Shown here piece after piece: positions 54,439 through 64,000 of a DNA stretch of 64,000 bases. The stretch is from Strongylocentrotus purpuratus (taxonomy: Eukaryota > Echinodermata > Echinoidea > Camarodonta > Strongylocentrotidae): positions 32,881,807 to 32,945,806 of the forward strand of contig NW_022145610.1 in NCBI RefSeq assembly GCF_000002235.5, read 5' to 3'. Below the pieces are notes generated by a model, which was not told the DNA's origin, made no database searches, and saw only the letters and a program-made list of their open reading frames with translations. A program made the position numbers and the translations under genes. How positions within the stretch are numbered: the stretch's first letter is position 1; each line of letters starts with the position of its first letter.

Positions 54439-56690
54439 TGGACGTCGAAGGCTTCAAAGAAGCACTGGTTGTTAGAGTCAACAACCCGCTTTCTATGACT
54501 GGAGATGTCAATTCACTTCTTGCTGCCTACCACAGCCGTGGCAACCTGTGTCGACGAGTTTGCCCCACAGAAATCAATTCTTCGCTACACTAGGGTTCGT
54601 AATCCTTGGTTCAATGAAGAGATCCTTGTTGCACGCCGTGAAAGAAGACGGGCTGAACGGAAATGGATCAAAAGCTCTTCTGAGACAGATCACACAGCTT
54701 TTAAGCCTATAACAGGCATGTTAATGAGATCATTGTTAAGACCAAGAAAAATACATAATGGAATTACTCTGTAAAGCTAGTGCCAAAACTGTTTTTCAAA
54801 CGGTTAATAATCTGCTCCACAAGAATGTAAAAGTTCTCCCTATGTATGACAATCCTACTGACTTAGCAAACCGTTTTGCTTTGTTCTTTGTCAATAAAAT
54901 AAGTGATATTCACAACAATGTCACAGGCACACCTCCACGAAGTAGTGAAGGCTGTACGATGTGCAATACTGTTTATGAGAATGATTGGAATGAGTTTGAA
55001 AATGTCAGCGAAGATAATATCAAACGCATTATAATCCATATGTCTAATGCTACTTCTATGTTAGATGCTCAACCTACTTGGCTTTTGAAGAAACTTATCA
55101 ATTGTAATGTTCCTGCCTTAACTTCTATTGTAAACAGTTCTTTAGCATCTGGTATTTTCCCAGAAGCTGCTCACGAGGCTGTAGTTGTACCTATCATCAA
55201 GAAACTCAACTTAGATAAGGATACTTTACGTAACTACAGGCCTGTTAGTAATCTTTCACATGTTGCCAAACTGATAGAAAAGGTAGTAGCTATTCAACTC
55301 ACAGACCACTTAAACGTTAACACCTTATATGATCCAATGCAATCAGCTTACAGGTCCAATTTCAGCACTGAAACAGCTCTTTTGAAGCTACAGAATGACG
55401 TTTTAACATTTTTTGATCAACGAAGGTCAGTTTTCTTAGTCTTTTTAGACCTTAGTGCAGCTTTTGATACGGTCGATCATGTGATACTACTTAATCGTTT
55501 AGAGTCTCGTTTTCATATATCCGGTGTAGTTCTTAGTTGGATGAAATCATACCTAACTGGTTGGTCATCCAGGGTAAATATAGCTGGGGAATTATCTGAC
55601 CCATGGGTATCTGATTTTGGAGTTCCTCAAGGGTCAGTTCTCGGACCGATCCTTTTTAGTTTATATATCACCCCAATATCTGATATTATTAATAAATATG
55701 GTTTACAGTATATTTGCTATGCTGATGATATTCAGTTATTTACTTCTTTTGATCCACGCTCTTTGGAAAACATTAACGAAACACTTCACCAAATCTCACT
55801 GTGCATTGCAGAGATCAGCACTTGGAAGTCGTCGAACTATCTCCAACTTAATAATAACAAAACTGAATTCATGTCCTTCTGTTCTTCTGCTCACCATCTG
55901 CAATATATATCAGATGTACAGCTTAAAGTAAATATTCAATTTATTCTCTCTCTCCTAAAATTGCAGATCTTGGTGTATGCATCGATAATATGTTCAAATT
56001 GACCTCTCATGTAAACAAGTAGACCGTAATAGTAATTTTCATCTCCGCAATTTATGGAGGATTCGCAGATTTATTGATTTAAAGACATGTCGCCATGCTG
56101 TCCGAGCTCTTATTCTTTCTAGATTGGATTACTGCAATAGTCTTTATACTGTTTTATCTGCTAAAGATAGAAGGAAACTTGAAACTGTCCAGAATCGTGC
56201 CGCTAGATTAATTTTTGGCCTTGGGTCAAGAACTCATACTTCACCTTTACTTAAGGAGCTCCACTGGTTACCTCTCCACCAACGTGTTCTGTTTAAATTC
56301 TGTTTGTATGCTTTTAAAATACTCAATCATCTGGCACCTGAATATCTTAATAACACCCTCCAAATATATACGCCAACTCGTAGTCTTCGTTCAGCAACCG
56401 ACACATGTAAACTTAAAATTCCCAAATCTAGACTCTCAGCAGTTGAAAAACGCTTTGCAGTAGCTGCATCAAAGACATGGAACAGCATCCCTCTTTCCAT
56501 AAGGAAAATAACCTGTCTTGCCACCTTCAAAAGATCCCTCAAAACTCACCTTTCCCCCAATGATCTATGTGATATACTTCCTGTACCGTACTTTCTTGTC
56601 CTCTTTACATGTATTTGTATTTGTAAGCGCTATGGTACTTGTTGTTTTTAGCGCTCCTAAATATTCGATATTATTATTATATTATTATAC

Positions 56691-57617
56691 AATTTGCACT
56701 TATATGAAGGAAGCACTGGGAAAGTACATCTACTTTTCAAGAATGCCACAGGCCAGAAACAAATCCAGGTGAGAATAGTTTCATGATCTGTGTGCATTGG
56801 GGTGGTTGTTGTTTGGTAGGGGCAATTGGAAAATTCTATTTTGGGGTAATAGGGGCAATTGAAAACTTCTGTCTGGGGTCAGTTATGCCTCGTTAATAAT
56901 TTGATGTACGAAAGATAATATTGGATTCATTTCCTTACCTCTGCTTGCAAAAAAAATGAAAGAAAATAACTTGTAATTATTTCTTTCATTCTACAAAATT
57001 AGATTGGATACAGGGACCGACATGCTGGTTAGATGGGTCCTTGATGATTCACTGAACACAGAGCTGGAGTTGTGACTTGGCATCAGGCGCGGATCGATGG
57101 GCCGATTCTACCGGCCCGCCCCCCCCCCCCAGCCTCTCATCAAACCGGTAAAAATAGGATAGTAACGTAAATTTTACCTTTAATTTTTTTTTTTTAAACG
57201 TGTTTATATTGCTCTACACAACAAATCTGCCATATGTGAGAGGAAGAGATAATACGGTACTCGCTAGTATTATACTTTAAACAGATTTTTTTTTTCACCT
57301 ATAAAATGTACTTATGAAAATAAATGGTCAACATTAAATTTGTTAGTCTTTAGCAAGTGTCTCATTTGAAATAAATATTGCTTCAGACCGTGATTTACGT
57401 CATTCAACAAAAATATTGTGACCTGCCGGTGACACACATGCGGCATCAAAATATGTGTGCTTCTCTGACCGTAATTAAATGCCTAAAATCCCAACACCAA
57501 TTCACGCTCCGCTCGCTATGTTCGCTACCCCCTATCTGATCGTAAATACTTTAGCCCCCCCCCCCCACTTTGATAAACGTTCCGTGGGGCCCGTGTATAT
57601 GATATATACACTCAAAA
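56691..57617. other. Non-coding; hAT-like terminus
   Basis: CAGGCGCGGATCGATGGGCC at 57084 matches the left end of the 40547 element, and 57465-57550 holds a reverse-oriented word of its tandem unit (CTGACCGTAATTAAATGCCT). The right end was not located. C-runs at about 57120-57130 and 57556-57566. Confidence 0.45.
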
Positions 57618-58101
57618 CACTGATCTTTATGATGTTTTAACGTGACATAGCTTCTTCTCCTCTTGCACACGAGAAATAAAACAAGGTCATTAAAAGGGAT
57701 TAAGCGACAAATAATGATTGTGATTCAAATTGATGCAAATATTTGTTTGAATAAGCACTGCTGTTCACCAGAATCTTCTTTGTAAAAACAACTTGTACAA
57801 ATCTCAGCCATGCTTACTGAGTTGAGACGTTCCATTCAATTTAAAATACGTATTAAAGAATCTCCTAATCTGAGAGTGATCTTACAGAACATTGGCAGAA
57901 TTGCATGGCTGAGATTTGTAAAAGTTGGTTTTTACAAAGAAGATTCTAGTGAAAAGCATTGCTTTTTCAAAAAAAATCTTTGCACAATTTGAATCACAAT
58001 GATTATATGTCGCATGATCCTTTTATTAAATAACCTTGTTTTCTTTTTTGTTTGCAGGGGGAGAAGAAGCTATGTCACGTTCAGAAATCATAGAGATCAG
58101 T
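57618..58101. repeat. Large imperfect inverted repeat (~195-bp arms)
   Basis: The left arm ACTGATCTTTATGATG, CGTGACATAGCTTCTTCTCC, TGATTGTGATTCAAATTG, AGAATCTTCTTTGTAAAAAC to CTCAGCCATG is mirrored in order by the right arm (57910-58101), with small indels and a ~95-bp spacer. Probably a foldback transposon. Confidence 0.75.
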
Positions 58102-58379
58102 TGTATTATGCGTATATACATAATTATGAATACAGAAGAAAATGTTGATTATCAGAATGTCATTTTGGAATACCTCTATTAAAATACCCGATCTTACTGT
58201 GCCGATACCACATTGTCTTTAGCCCGTATCAGTATTAGTATTAGCCAATATAGAATTATTACTCTTTATTTAGTTCAATATAATGCTTTTCCTCAAAAAT
58301 AGTTTCGCTATTTGTTTAGGGTTGAGACGCTAAGAAATGATTTCAAAACATTACACATACCCTGAGCCATTGCATAATG

Positions 58380-58610
58380 ATGAAAGTGTGAGTTAGTAAG
58401 AAAGTCATGTAAAAATGGCGTTTAAACCTCTCTCCCCCCCCCTCCCCCCAAAAAAAAAAAAAAATAAATAAATAAAAATAAATAAATAAAATAAAATAGT
58501 GATCCTCCTCTCCAGAATCCCCCCACTTATTCACCGGCCGGCTGAGTCGACGCCAAAATTTTCCCCCAAAACTGGACCCCGCCAAAAAAAAAAAAATATG
58601 TGCCCTTACC
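58380..58610. repeat. Dispersed repeat shared with 63265-63440
   Basis: AAGAAAGTCATG, AAAATGGCGTTTAAACCTC, a C-run, GTGATCCTCCTCTCCAGAAT and ATTCACCGGCCGGCTGAGTC occur in the same order in both places, with ACTGGACCCC after. The interior A-run differs. Confidence 0.75.
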
Positions 58611-59196
58611 CACTATCGCTTGGATGACATACGTGTGAAGAAACTTGAAGAACTTGTGTTGAAGAGCATGCTTGAGAAACTAGAATCAATTACATTGATC
58701 GTTTTGGCAATGCTTCAATGTTTCAATACCTCAATCTCTCTTTTATACTGTTTGATTTTAAACATTTTGAATATCATAAATAAAGCAAACTCCACTCATA
58801 ATTGTAATTGTGTGTAGTAATCGCAATGAAATGGATTGATTATAAAATCAATGAATTGATTTAAAGGTAATACAAAGGCTAGGTATGGGGTCATGAATTT
58901 GGTTTAAATGAACATAATTGTAAGCATATGCGATCCTATAATATTCAGTGATCGTTGTCGCGGTTGAAATCGAGTCTAAAGTTATGAAATTGTAAATAAT
59001 AAACTCTTTTTGTTGTGTAGCTCCCTCCCAAGGTCAAGAAATTAATTGAGCTATAAAACGATGTTTCTTGAACAAAATCGACCGATTAACTATTCCCGTT
59101 CATAAATCATAAATCACAACTACATATTTTGAGATTTTCATGGTCGCAGCTACCATTGTACGGCCGTAGGCCCTATTTGAAATTTATATAAATTTA
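58611..59196. other. Non-coding, nothing recognised
   Basis: AT-rich. A short plus-strand frame at 58620-58817 has no domain. Confidence 0.4.
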
Positions 59197-59333
59197 CGGG
59201 AGCATCAGTAAATTTTTATATTCAATTTTTCTCGAAAGCAGAAGTGTTTTAGGGGTTAATTTTTCCGGGAGCACCGGTAAATTTTAATATTCAATTTTTC
59301 TCGAAAGCAGAAGCGTTTTAGGGGTTAATTTTT
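59197..59333. repeat. Tandem duplication of a ~68-bp unit
   Basis: Two copies of a unit with GGGAGCAYCRGTAAATTTT, TATTCAATTTTTCTCGAAAG and TTTTAGGGGTTAATTTTTCC lie head to tail, differing at a few positions. Confidence 0.85.
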
Positions 59334-60829
59334 CCAGTCCTTATAATACATCCACAAAGGCATCCAAATATAAATTGTCAAGAATCACTATCCACCCAAT
59401 TTTCAAAAATTCCCAAAACTTTGTAATACCTTTAAAGCAAACGGGTAACATTGTCCATGATTTCTGAAACAATGAAGTGAATGGTCGTACAGGTGTCAGT
59501 TTTCTGTTACAGTATTGTAATGAACTCCTGCAAACATAAATCTTTAATCTTCAAATGTATAGCTCAGAACAGCTTTTATCAGGTATACCTACCTCAATCA
59601 GTAATGCATATTAGAGTTTTCGATTCCAGTTCCATGAATCCTCATATCGTATCTCTGTATTGAAGAATTTGTTTATCTAATTTCTTTAAATGTTTGTATT
59701 CACAGGGGTTGATGCCTTCATTAGAACATAAACATTTCCATAATTGGTTTTTCTGTCAAAACACAATGTTTCTAGTTCACATTTAATTTTGTTTTAATTT
59801 TGTTTTAATTTTTTTTTTTTTTAATGTGTTACTTCTATAGTCATTCTCATCATAATTGTATTTGGTACTTCAAACTATCCTATAATCATACAATATAATG
59901 TTGCTGTTTTGAATTTTATCTGTTTGATGAGAAATTAAATTGTTTAGACAAATTGAAATTTCCATGTTTATCATACATTGTTCAGCTGGTAATTGTTTAG
60001 TCAGAGATTACGTGTTTGCCTGGGGGAAGACAACCTTTTAGCATTGGTAAACTTTGTAGCGTTTGAGACCGTGTACTAAACTTTATTGAAATACCCTAGA
60101 AAGAGATTGTGTAAACTGATTTGGTTCTGATACTCTACTCACAAGATATTAAAATATAAAAACAGTGATGAACAAAATAGTAACGATGATGATTATATTG
60201 GTCATTTTCCCCATTGAAAAACTTCATGATTCATGTAGTACATGTATGTCGAGCATTTTGTATGTCACATGTGGCATTTACTCGCTACGTTTGCTGAATA
60301 AACATGATAACCAGGGCATGTATAAAGAATTATAAAAAGACATTTTATCATATTTACAAGTACTGTATAATGCATGAAATAACCTTCGTCTTCCGTGGAT
60401 GTATACCTGGTGAGTCTTTTCCACAAAACCCTAAATGTACATTTCAAAATGCAATACAGTATTGATGATAATTGATGATGATATGTTTGGTATGAATTAT
60501 TTAATATTTTTGAATTCATGCTCCATTTGCCACTTGCTGTTCGGGTTCCAAATATTTGAATTAGATCGAAATTCATTTTCCGTGTTTATATTGCAGAGTT
60601 GAGTAGTTAACTACAGATTATGGTCAATGATCAATACTGAATCTTTTTCCTTCATTCAAAATTTTTTCTTAACATATTTGCTTTATTTCCTATGTTTAAG
60701 ACACCGCCATCTTCTGCCACAACCGCGCCATGTGATTACTTGCCGCAGCTTAAGAAACTCCGATCATTTGTCCCTGCCTAGCCTCTTGTCGATGCCCTCG
60801 CGCTGTTGGAGTCTCTAAATTCTGACGAG
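59334..60829. other. Non-coding; GC-richer break next to the LINE
   Basis: AT-rich to about 60690, then a GC-richer 130 bp (CACCGCCATCTTCTGCCACA and following) adjoining the truncated LINE end. No gene recognised. Confidence 0.4.
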
Positions 60830-63230
60830 CGAAGCGAGTCAGAGAAACCGAGACTGTTATCAATTATAACTCCAAAACATTTATATGTATATACACTTTC
60901 CAATTGGCATCTATTTAATTCAATCGACAGCATACTGTTATCTAATGATCTAAGCTTTTGCTTTGATCCTAACAGCATCGTTTTGGTTTTATCACTATTC
61001 AAAATCAACTTATTTTCATTCAGCCAAGAATTCAGTTCACCAAGAGCTTTTGTCAGTTTGAGTTCTACCTCTTGCTTAGTTTTTCCACATACAGAAATAG
61101 TAGTATCATCCGCATACATATAAACAATGCCATTTGAGATGGAACATGGGAGGTCATTAACAAATAGAGTAAAAAGGAGCGGGGCCAGGATAGACCCTTG
61201 TGGAACTCCCATTGTTATATTTCTAAATGTTGATTTTTCTTTTCCTAATGAGACAAATTGTTGGCGATTTTTCAAGTATGATTAAAACCATTTAATTACA
61301 TGCGGGGAGCAACCATATTGATGTGATCTATTTAAGAGGAGAGAGTGGTTGACTGTATCGAATGCACGTCGGAGATCTATAAAAGCTACACCATTCAAAT
61401 ACCCTTTGTCTACATTGTCTGACCACTGGTTAACCATGCACAATAGGGCTGTTTCACATGAGTGCTTAGGACGAAATCCAAATTGGTTCTTATAAAATAG
61501 ATTATGCTGAGACAGATATTCAAAGATATTTAAATAAACTGCCCTTTCAATTATTTTAGATAAAATCGGCAATATAGACACGGGTCTGTAGTTTTTCATT
61601 ATGGTTGTATCCCCTCCTTTGGGAATCGGTTGGACTCGGGCTATCTTCCAAGCATCAGGGTATACTGAAGAATGCAAAGACAGATTGAGTATATATACTA
61701 AACTTTCCATTACATATCACAGATATTATATTTCAGTATTTTAACGGAAAGTTCATCATACCCAGTTGCTTTTTTGCAAGTATATGATTTTATCTGTTTG
61801 ATGACGAAATCTATCGAGATATTTGAAAAGTAAAGTAAATCACCGTTTGTTTGTATTTCAAGATTTTCTTCAAGTGATTCACATCTCTTGATAGTTTCGG
61901 TCTCGAGCTCAAAATCTTTAGTGAGTTCAGAAACGGAGTCAACAAAATAGGTATTAAAATATTCAACAACCTCCTTCAAGTCTGATATTTCAACATCGTT
62001 TACATTCAATATTATATTTTTAGACTGACTTTTCTTAGTAAGACGTCGCATAACATCCCATAACGCATTTGCGTTTCCTGATTTGTCGTTCAATAATGAA
62101 GTAATGTATGATTTTTTAAGATTTTTGAGTTCACGTGTGATAAGATTTCTGCATTTTTTATATTGTTTCCAAAAATCTGATGACGAGAGCTGTATTGCTT
62201 TATCACGAAGGTAGTCCCTCGTGTTCATCAATTTAATGACGTCACCTGTCACCCAAGGACATGGATTATTTCTTAGACGTTTTCTTTTGTATGGTGCACA
62301 CATATTTACAATTTTCATTATCGGATTGTACCATATATCCCATGCACAGTTTACATCCTTACACTGATATACTTCTTCAAAATGCACTTGGGAAAGTAAA
62401 AATTGAATTCTGCAAACTCAAAACCCTTAAAATCTCTCCATTCTATGATATTTTCTTTTTGAGTAATATCAGCATCTCCGTAAACGGTGAAAATCATATA
62501 ATGATCACTAAATGATGTTTTTAGCACTCCATTCAAGGAGTGATTTTCTACGTCAGTGGAAGATATAAGATCAATAATAGTTTGCGACGTTGTCGTCACT
62601 CGTGTTGGAACATCAATCAGTTGATCGAAAAGAAAACCAGACATCATCTCTTCGAGAGATCGTGATAAAGAGTCTATGTTATTTGGACACATATCACAAT
62701 TTAAGTCTCCAAGTAATATAATTTCCACATCTGTATTAGTGACAGCTTGACTTATCATTCCGTTCAATAAATCAATGTAACTTGACGACGAATTTGGAGG
62801 TCTGTAGATAACACATATAAGAAGTGTTTCTGAATGTTTTGGCGATAATTTTACCCACAGAGCTTCAATATCGTCGCAAGTAATATTATTTTCATACTGG
62901 CAACTTACGTCATCTTTCACATACAGAGCCACACCCCCTCCATGCCGGTTGCGGTCTTTGCGGAAAAAATTGTAATTTTCAATGTCTAATTCAGAATCAG
63001 ATATGGTAGCATCGCATTTGGTTTCAGAGACAGCAACAACATGGAAAGGATTATTTTGAAGTACAATTTTAAGTTCAGATAACTTTGGTACAATTGAATT
63101 TATATTAATGTGACATATTTTTAAACCTGTTTTAGGAAGGCAGCTAAATAATTTATCTTGAGTTCCGAAGTACTTACAGGTGTGGGCCCAATTTACATCA
63201 GTTTGTGAGCCAGTTGGATTGAGACTGTTT
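60830..63230 (-). mobile_element. APE-type LINE, second family, truncated (minus strand)
   Basis: The endonuclease part (63130-62490) has ICHININS, VVAVSETK, HGGGVALYVKD, VIYRPPNSS, LLGDLNCD and SFSDHYM. The linker (62390-61720) has APYKRKRLRNNPCPWVT. The reverse transcriptase part (61710-60830) has NYRPVSILPILSKIIE, FIDLRRAFDTVNH, GVPQGSILAPLLFTLFVNDL and MYADDTTI. Breaks include a frame change at about 62385, a one-base slip near 61710 and an in-frame stop after VIKWF (about 61282). The 3' end is lost at about 60830, soon after the palm. It differs in motifs from the 2A LINE (SILAPLLF, MYADDTT), so it is another clade, perhaps jockey/RTE-X-like. The upstream MTFFLTLTFTFTFTF residues come from flanking repeat. 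Confidence 0.85.
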
Positions 63231-63264
63231 TTAGAAGTAAAGGTGAAGGTAAAGGTGAAAGTAA

Positions 63265-63440
63265 GAGTTAAAAAGAAAGTCATGCTAAAACGGCGCTTCA
63301 CCTCCCCCCCCCCCTTAAAAAATATAATAGATTAGTGGTCCTCCTGTCCAGCATCCCCCTCCCGCTTTAATATTCACCGGCCGGCTGAGTCGGCGCAAAT
63401 AATTATGTTCCCAAAAAACTGGACCCCCCTAAACAAATAT
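63265..63440. repeat. Dispersed repeat, second copy
   Basis: Shares AAGAAAGTCATG, GGCGCTTCACCTCC, GTGGTCCTCCTGTCCAGCAT and CACCGGCCGGCTGAGTCGGC with 58380-58610. It abuts the 5' side of the minus-strand LINE and supplies its apparent first residues. Confidence 0.75.
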
Positions 63441-63600
63441 ATGTGCATTTATCCAGCCCCCCCCCCCCGCTCATTCGCCGATCGCCGGGTGGCTGATTCG
63501 CCACTAAATATTTTCTCAAGATTTGGCCCCCCCCCCCCCCCCCCTCTTGCCGCCGGCTGGTTCGCCCCTGATTTTGGACCCCCGTAAGTGATGTTTTCCT
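63345..63600. repeat. Degenerate ~70-bp units with C-runs and 'GCCGGCTG.TTCGCC'
   Basis: Three loose units: CACCGGCCGGCTGAGTCGGC, CGCCGGGTGGCTGATTCGCC and GCCGCCGGCTGGTTCGCCCC, each followed by an AT-rich word and a GGACCCCC or TGGCCCCC block with a C-run. Open frames over this area are repeat artefacts. Confidence 0.55.
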
Positions 63601-64000
63601 GGCTTTTACTTACATGCCAAGCATCGTCCACGAGCCGCATATAGCGGCGAGGCGATTTTTGTTGTTGTTGCTATTTTTAACCCCCGTATTGTTTTCCTGG
63701 CATCTACGTTTTTCTATGCACATCACATTTTCACTTGGCAGCCCAAGGGGGCCGGGGGGGGGGGGGGAGGAGGGGGTTATGCGTGTTACCAAAATGTCCG
63801 GTAAAGGGGTACTTTTCGTGCGACAAAGTCCGGCCCGAGAATTGTAAAAAAAAAAGGGGTGTTTTAACTTTTCACCCGGAGATTTCTTTAAAAAGGGGGT
63901 GTTTTTTCTTTTTTTTCTCTCATCTCTTTGGACTCCTGAGAAATTATTCCGAATTTAGGTGGGTACGTTGAGCATTTTTCATGAATAAGGGGGTTTCCAA
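63601..64000. other. Non-coding end of window
   Basis: G-run at about 63754-63767 and A/T runs. No gene recognised. Confidence 0.4.

Larger units (their letters stand above)
51770..56690 (+). mobile_element. CR1/L2-like LINE with 2A-like leader, endonuclease and reverse transcriptase (frameshifted)
   Basis: One ORF is spread over three frames. The N-terminus (from 51770) has a hydrophobic segment and a 2A-like motif. An Arg/Lys-rich patch (about 52190-52250) follows. The APE endonuclease has NAHSICNK, TETWL, HHGGIAVIF, VVYRSPP, LLLGDFN and SDHHCIRF (52370-53050). The reverse transcriptase has NYRPVSNL, FLDLSAAFDTVDH, GVPQGSVLGPILF and CYADDIQL (55230-55740). The ORF ends TWNSIPLSIRKI...FKRSLKTHL (about 56480-56560). 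The 3' end reads GCGCTCCTAAATATTCGATA followed by ATT repeats. Frames change near 52250, 52460, 52820, 54570, 54760 and 56000, so the copy is dead. A 1319-bp foldback element interrupts it at 53120. Confidence 0.88.

Noticed and set aside
1-64000. LTR retrotransposon, Polinton or other virus-derived element
   Set aside because: No long terminal repeats, protease, integrase, capsid or envelope-like sequence was recognised; all reverse-transcriptase pieces have LINE-type motifs.

Overview
The window looks like nuclear DNA of a marine invertebrate deuterostome, most likely an echinoid (sea urchin). It is AT-rich and intron-rich, and crowded with GA/CT microsatellites, long poly-C/poly-G runs, TACATGTA palindromes and short inverted-repeat transposons. 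Its non-LTR retrotransposons include one with a 2A-like sequence, a class described in sea urchins. The species assignment is inference. No rRNA, tRNA, CRISPR array or virus-derived element was recognised.

Three host genes are supported by spliced, phase-consistent exons. (1) Positions 7125-14154 on the minus strand carry four exons of a RalGDS/RGL-type Ral guanine nucleotide exchange factor, covering the N-terminal RasGEF_N (REM) part. The catalytic and Ras-association exons must lie left of the window, and the first exon was not found. (2) Positions 31232-36528 on the minus strand are a complete three-exon gene for V-type proton ATPase subunit G (116 aa). (3) Positions 44165-47785 on the plus strand are a secreted SOUL/HEBP-type heme-binding protein (230 aa) with a 5' non-coding exon, a TATA box and an E-box. 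A Crypton-like (DUF3504) N-terminal fragment lies on the opposite strand inside the last intron of the V-ATPase gene. The three genes do not form a common pathway; a shared E-box type at two of them is only a weak link.

The rest is mobile and repetitive DNA. Two long LINE copies dominate the right end: 51770-56690 (plus, CR1/L2-like, 2A-bearing, frameshifted) and about 60830-63230 (minus, another APE-type LINE). LINE tails and fragments lie near 3.3, 4.7, 6.0, 13.4, 23.5, 33.5, 34.2, 38.4 and 40.2-42.1 kb. Many MITE or foldback elements show clear terminal inverted repeats. The most unusual are two very small insertions (24 and 37 bp) with identical 12-bp ends and perfect 8-bp flanking duplications (38.7 and 39.7 kb); a 480-bp near-palindrome built of GGACCATCC-like decamers (18.8-19.3 kb); and a 1.3-kb insertion in the 2A LINE carrying many TGAGTCA sites and two internal palindromes, one almost perfect. 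Several tandem arrays (40.7-41.2, 49.7-50.2, 26.9-27.1, 11.4-11.6, 47.85-47.95 and 59.2 kb) fill other gaps.
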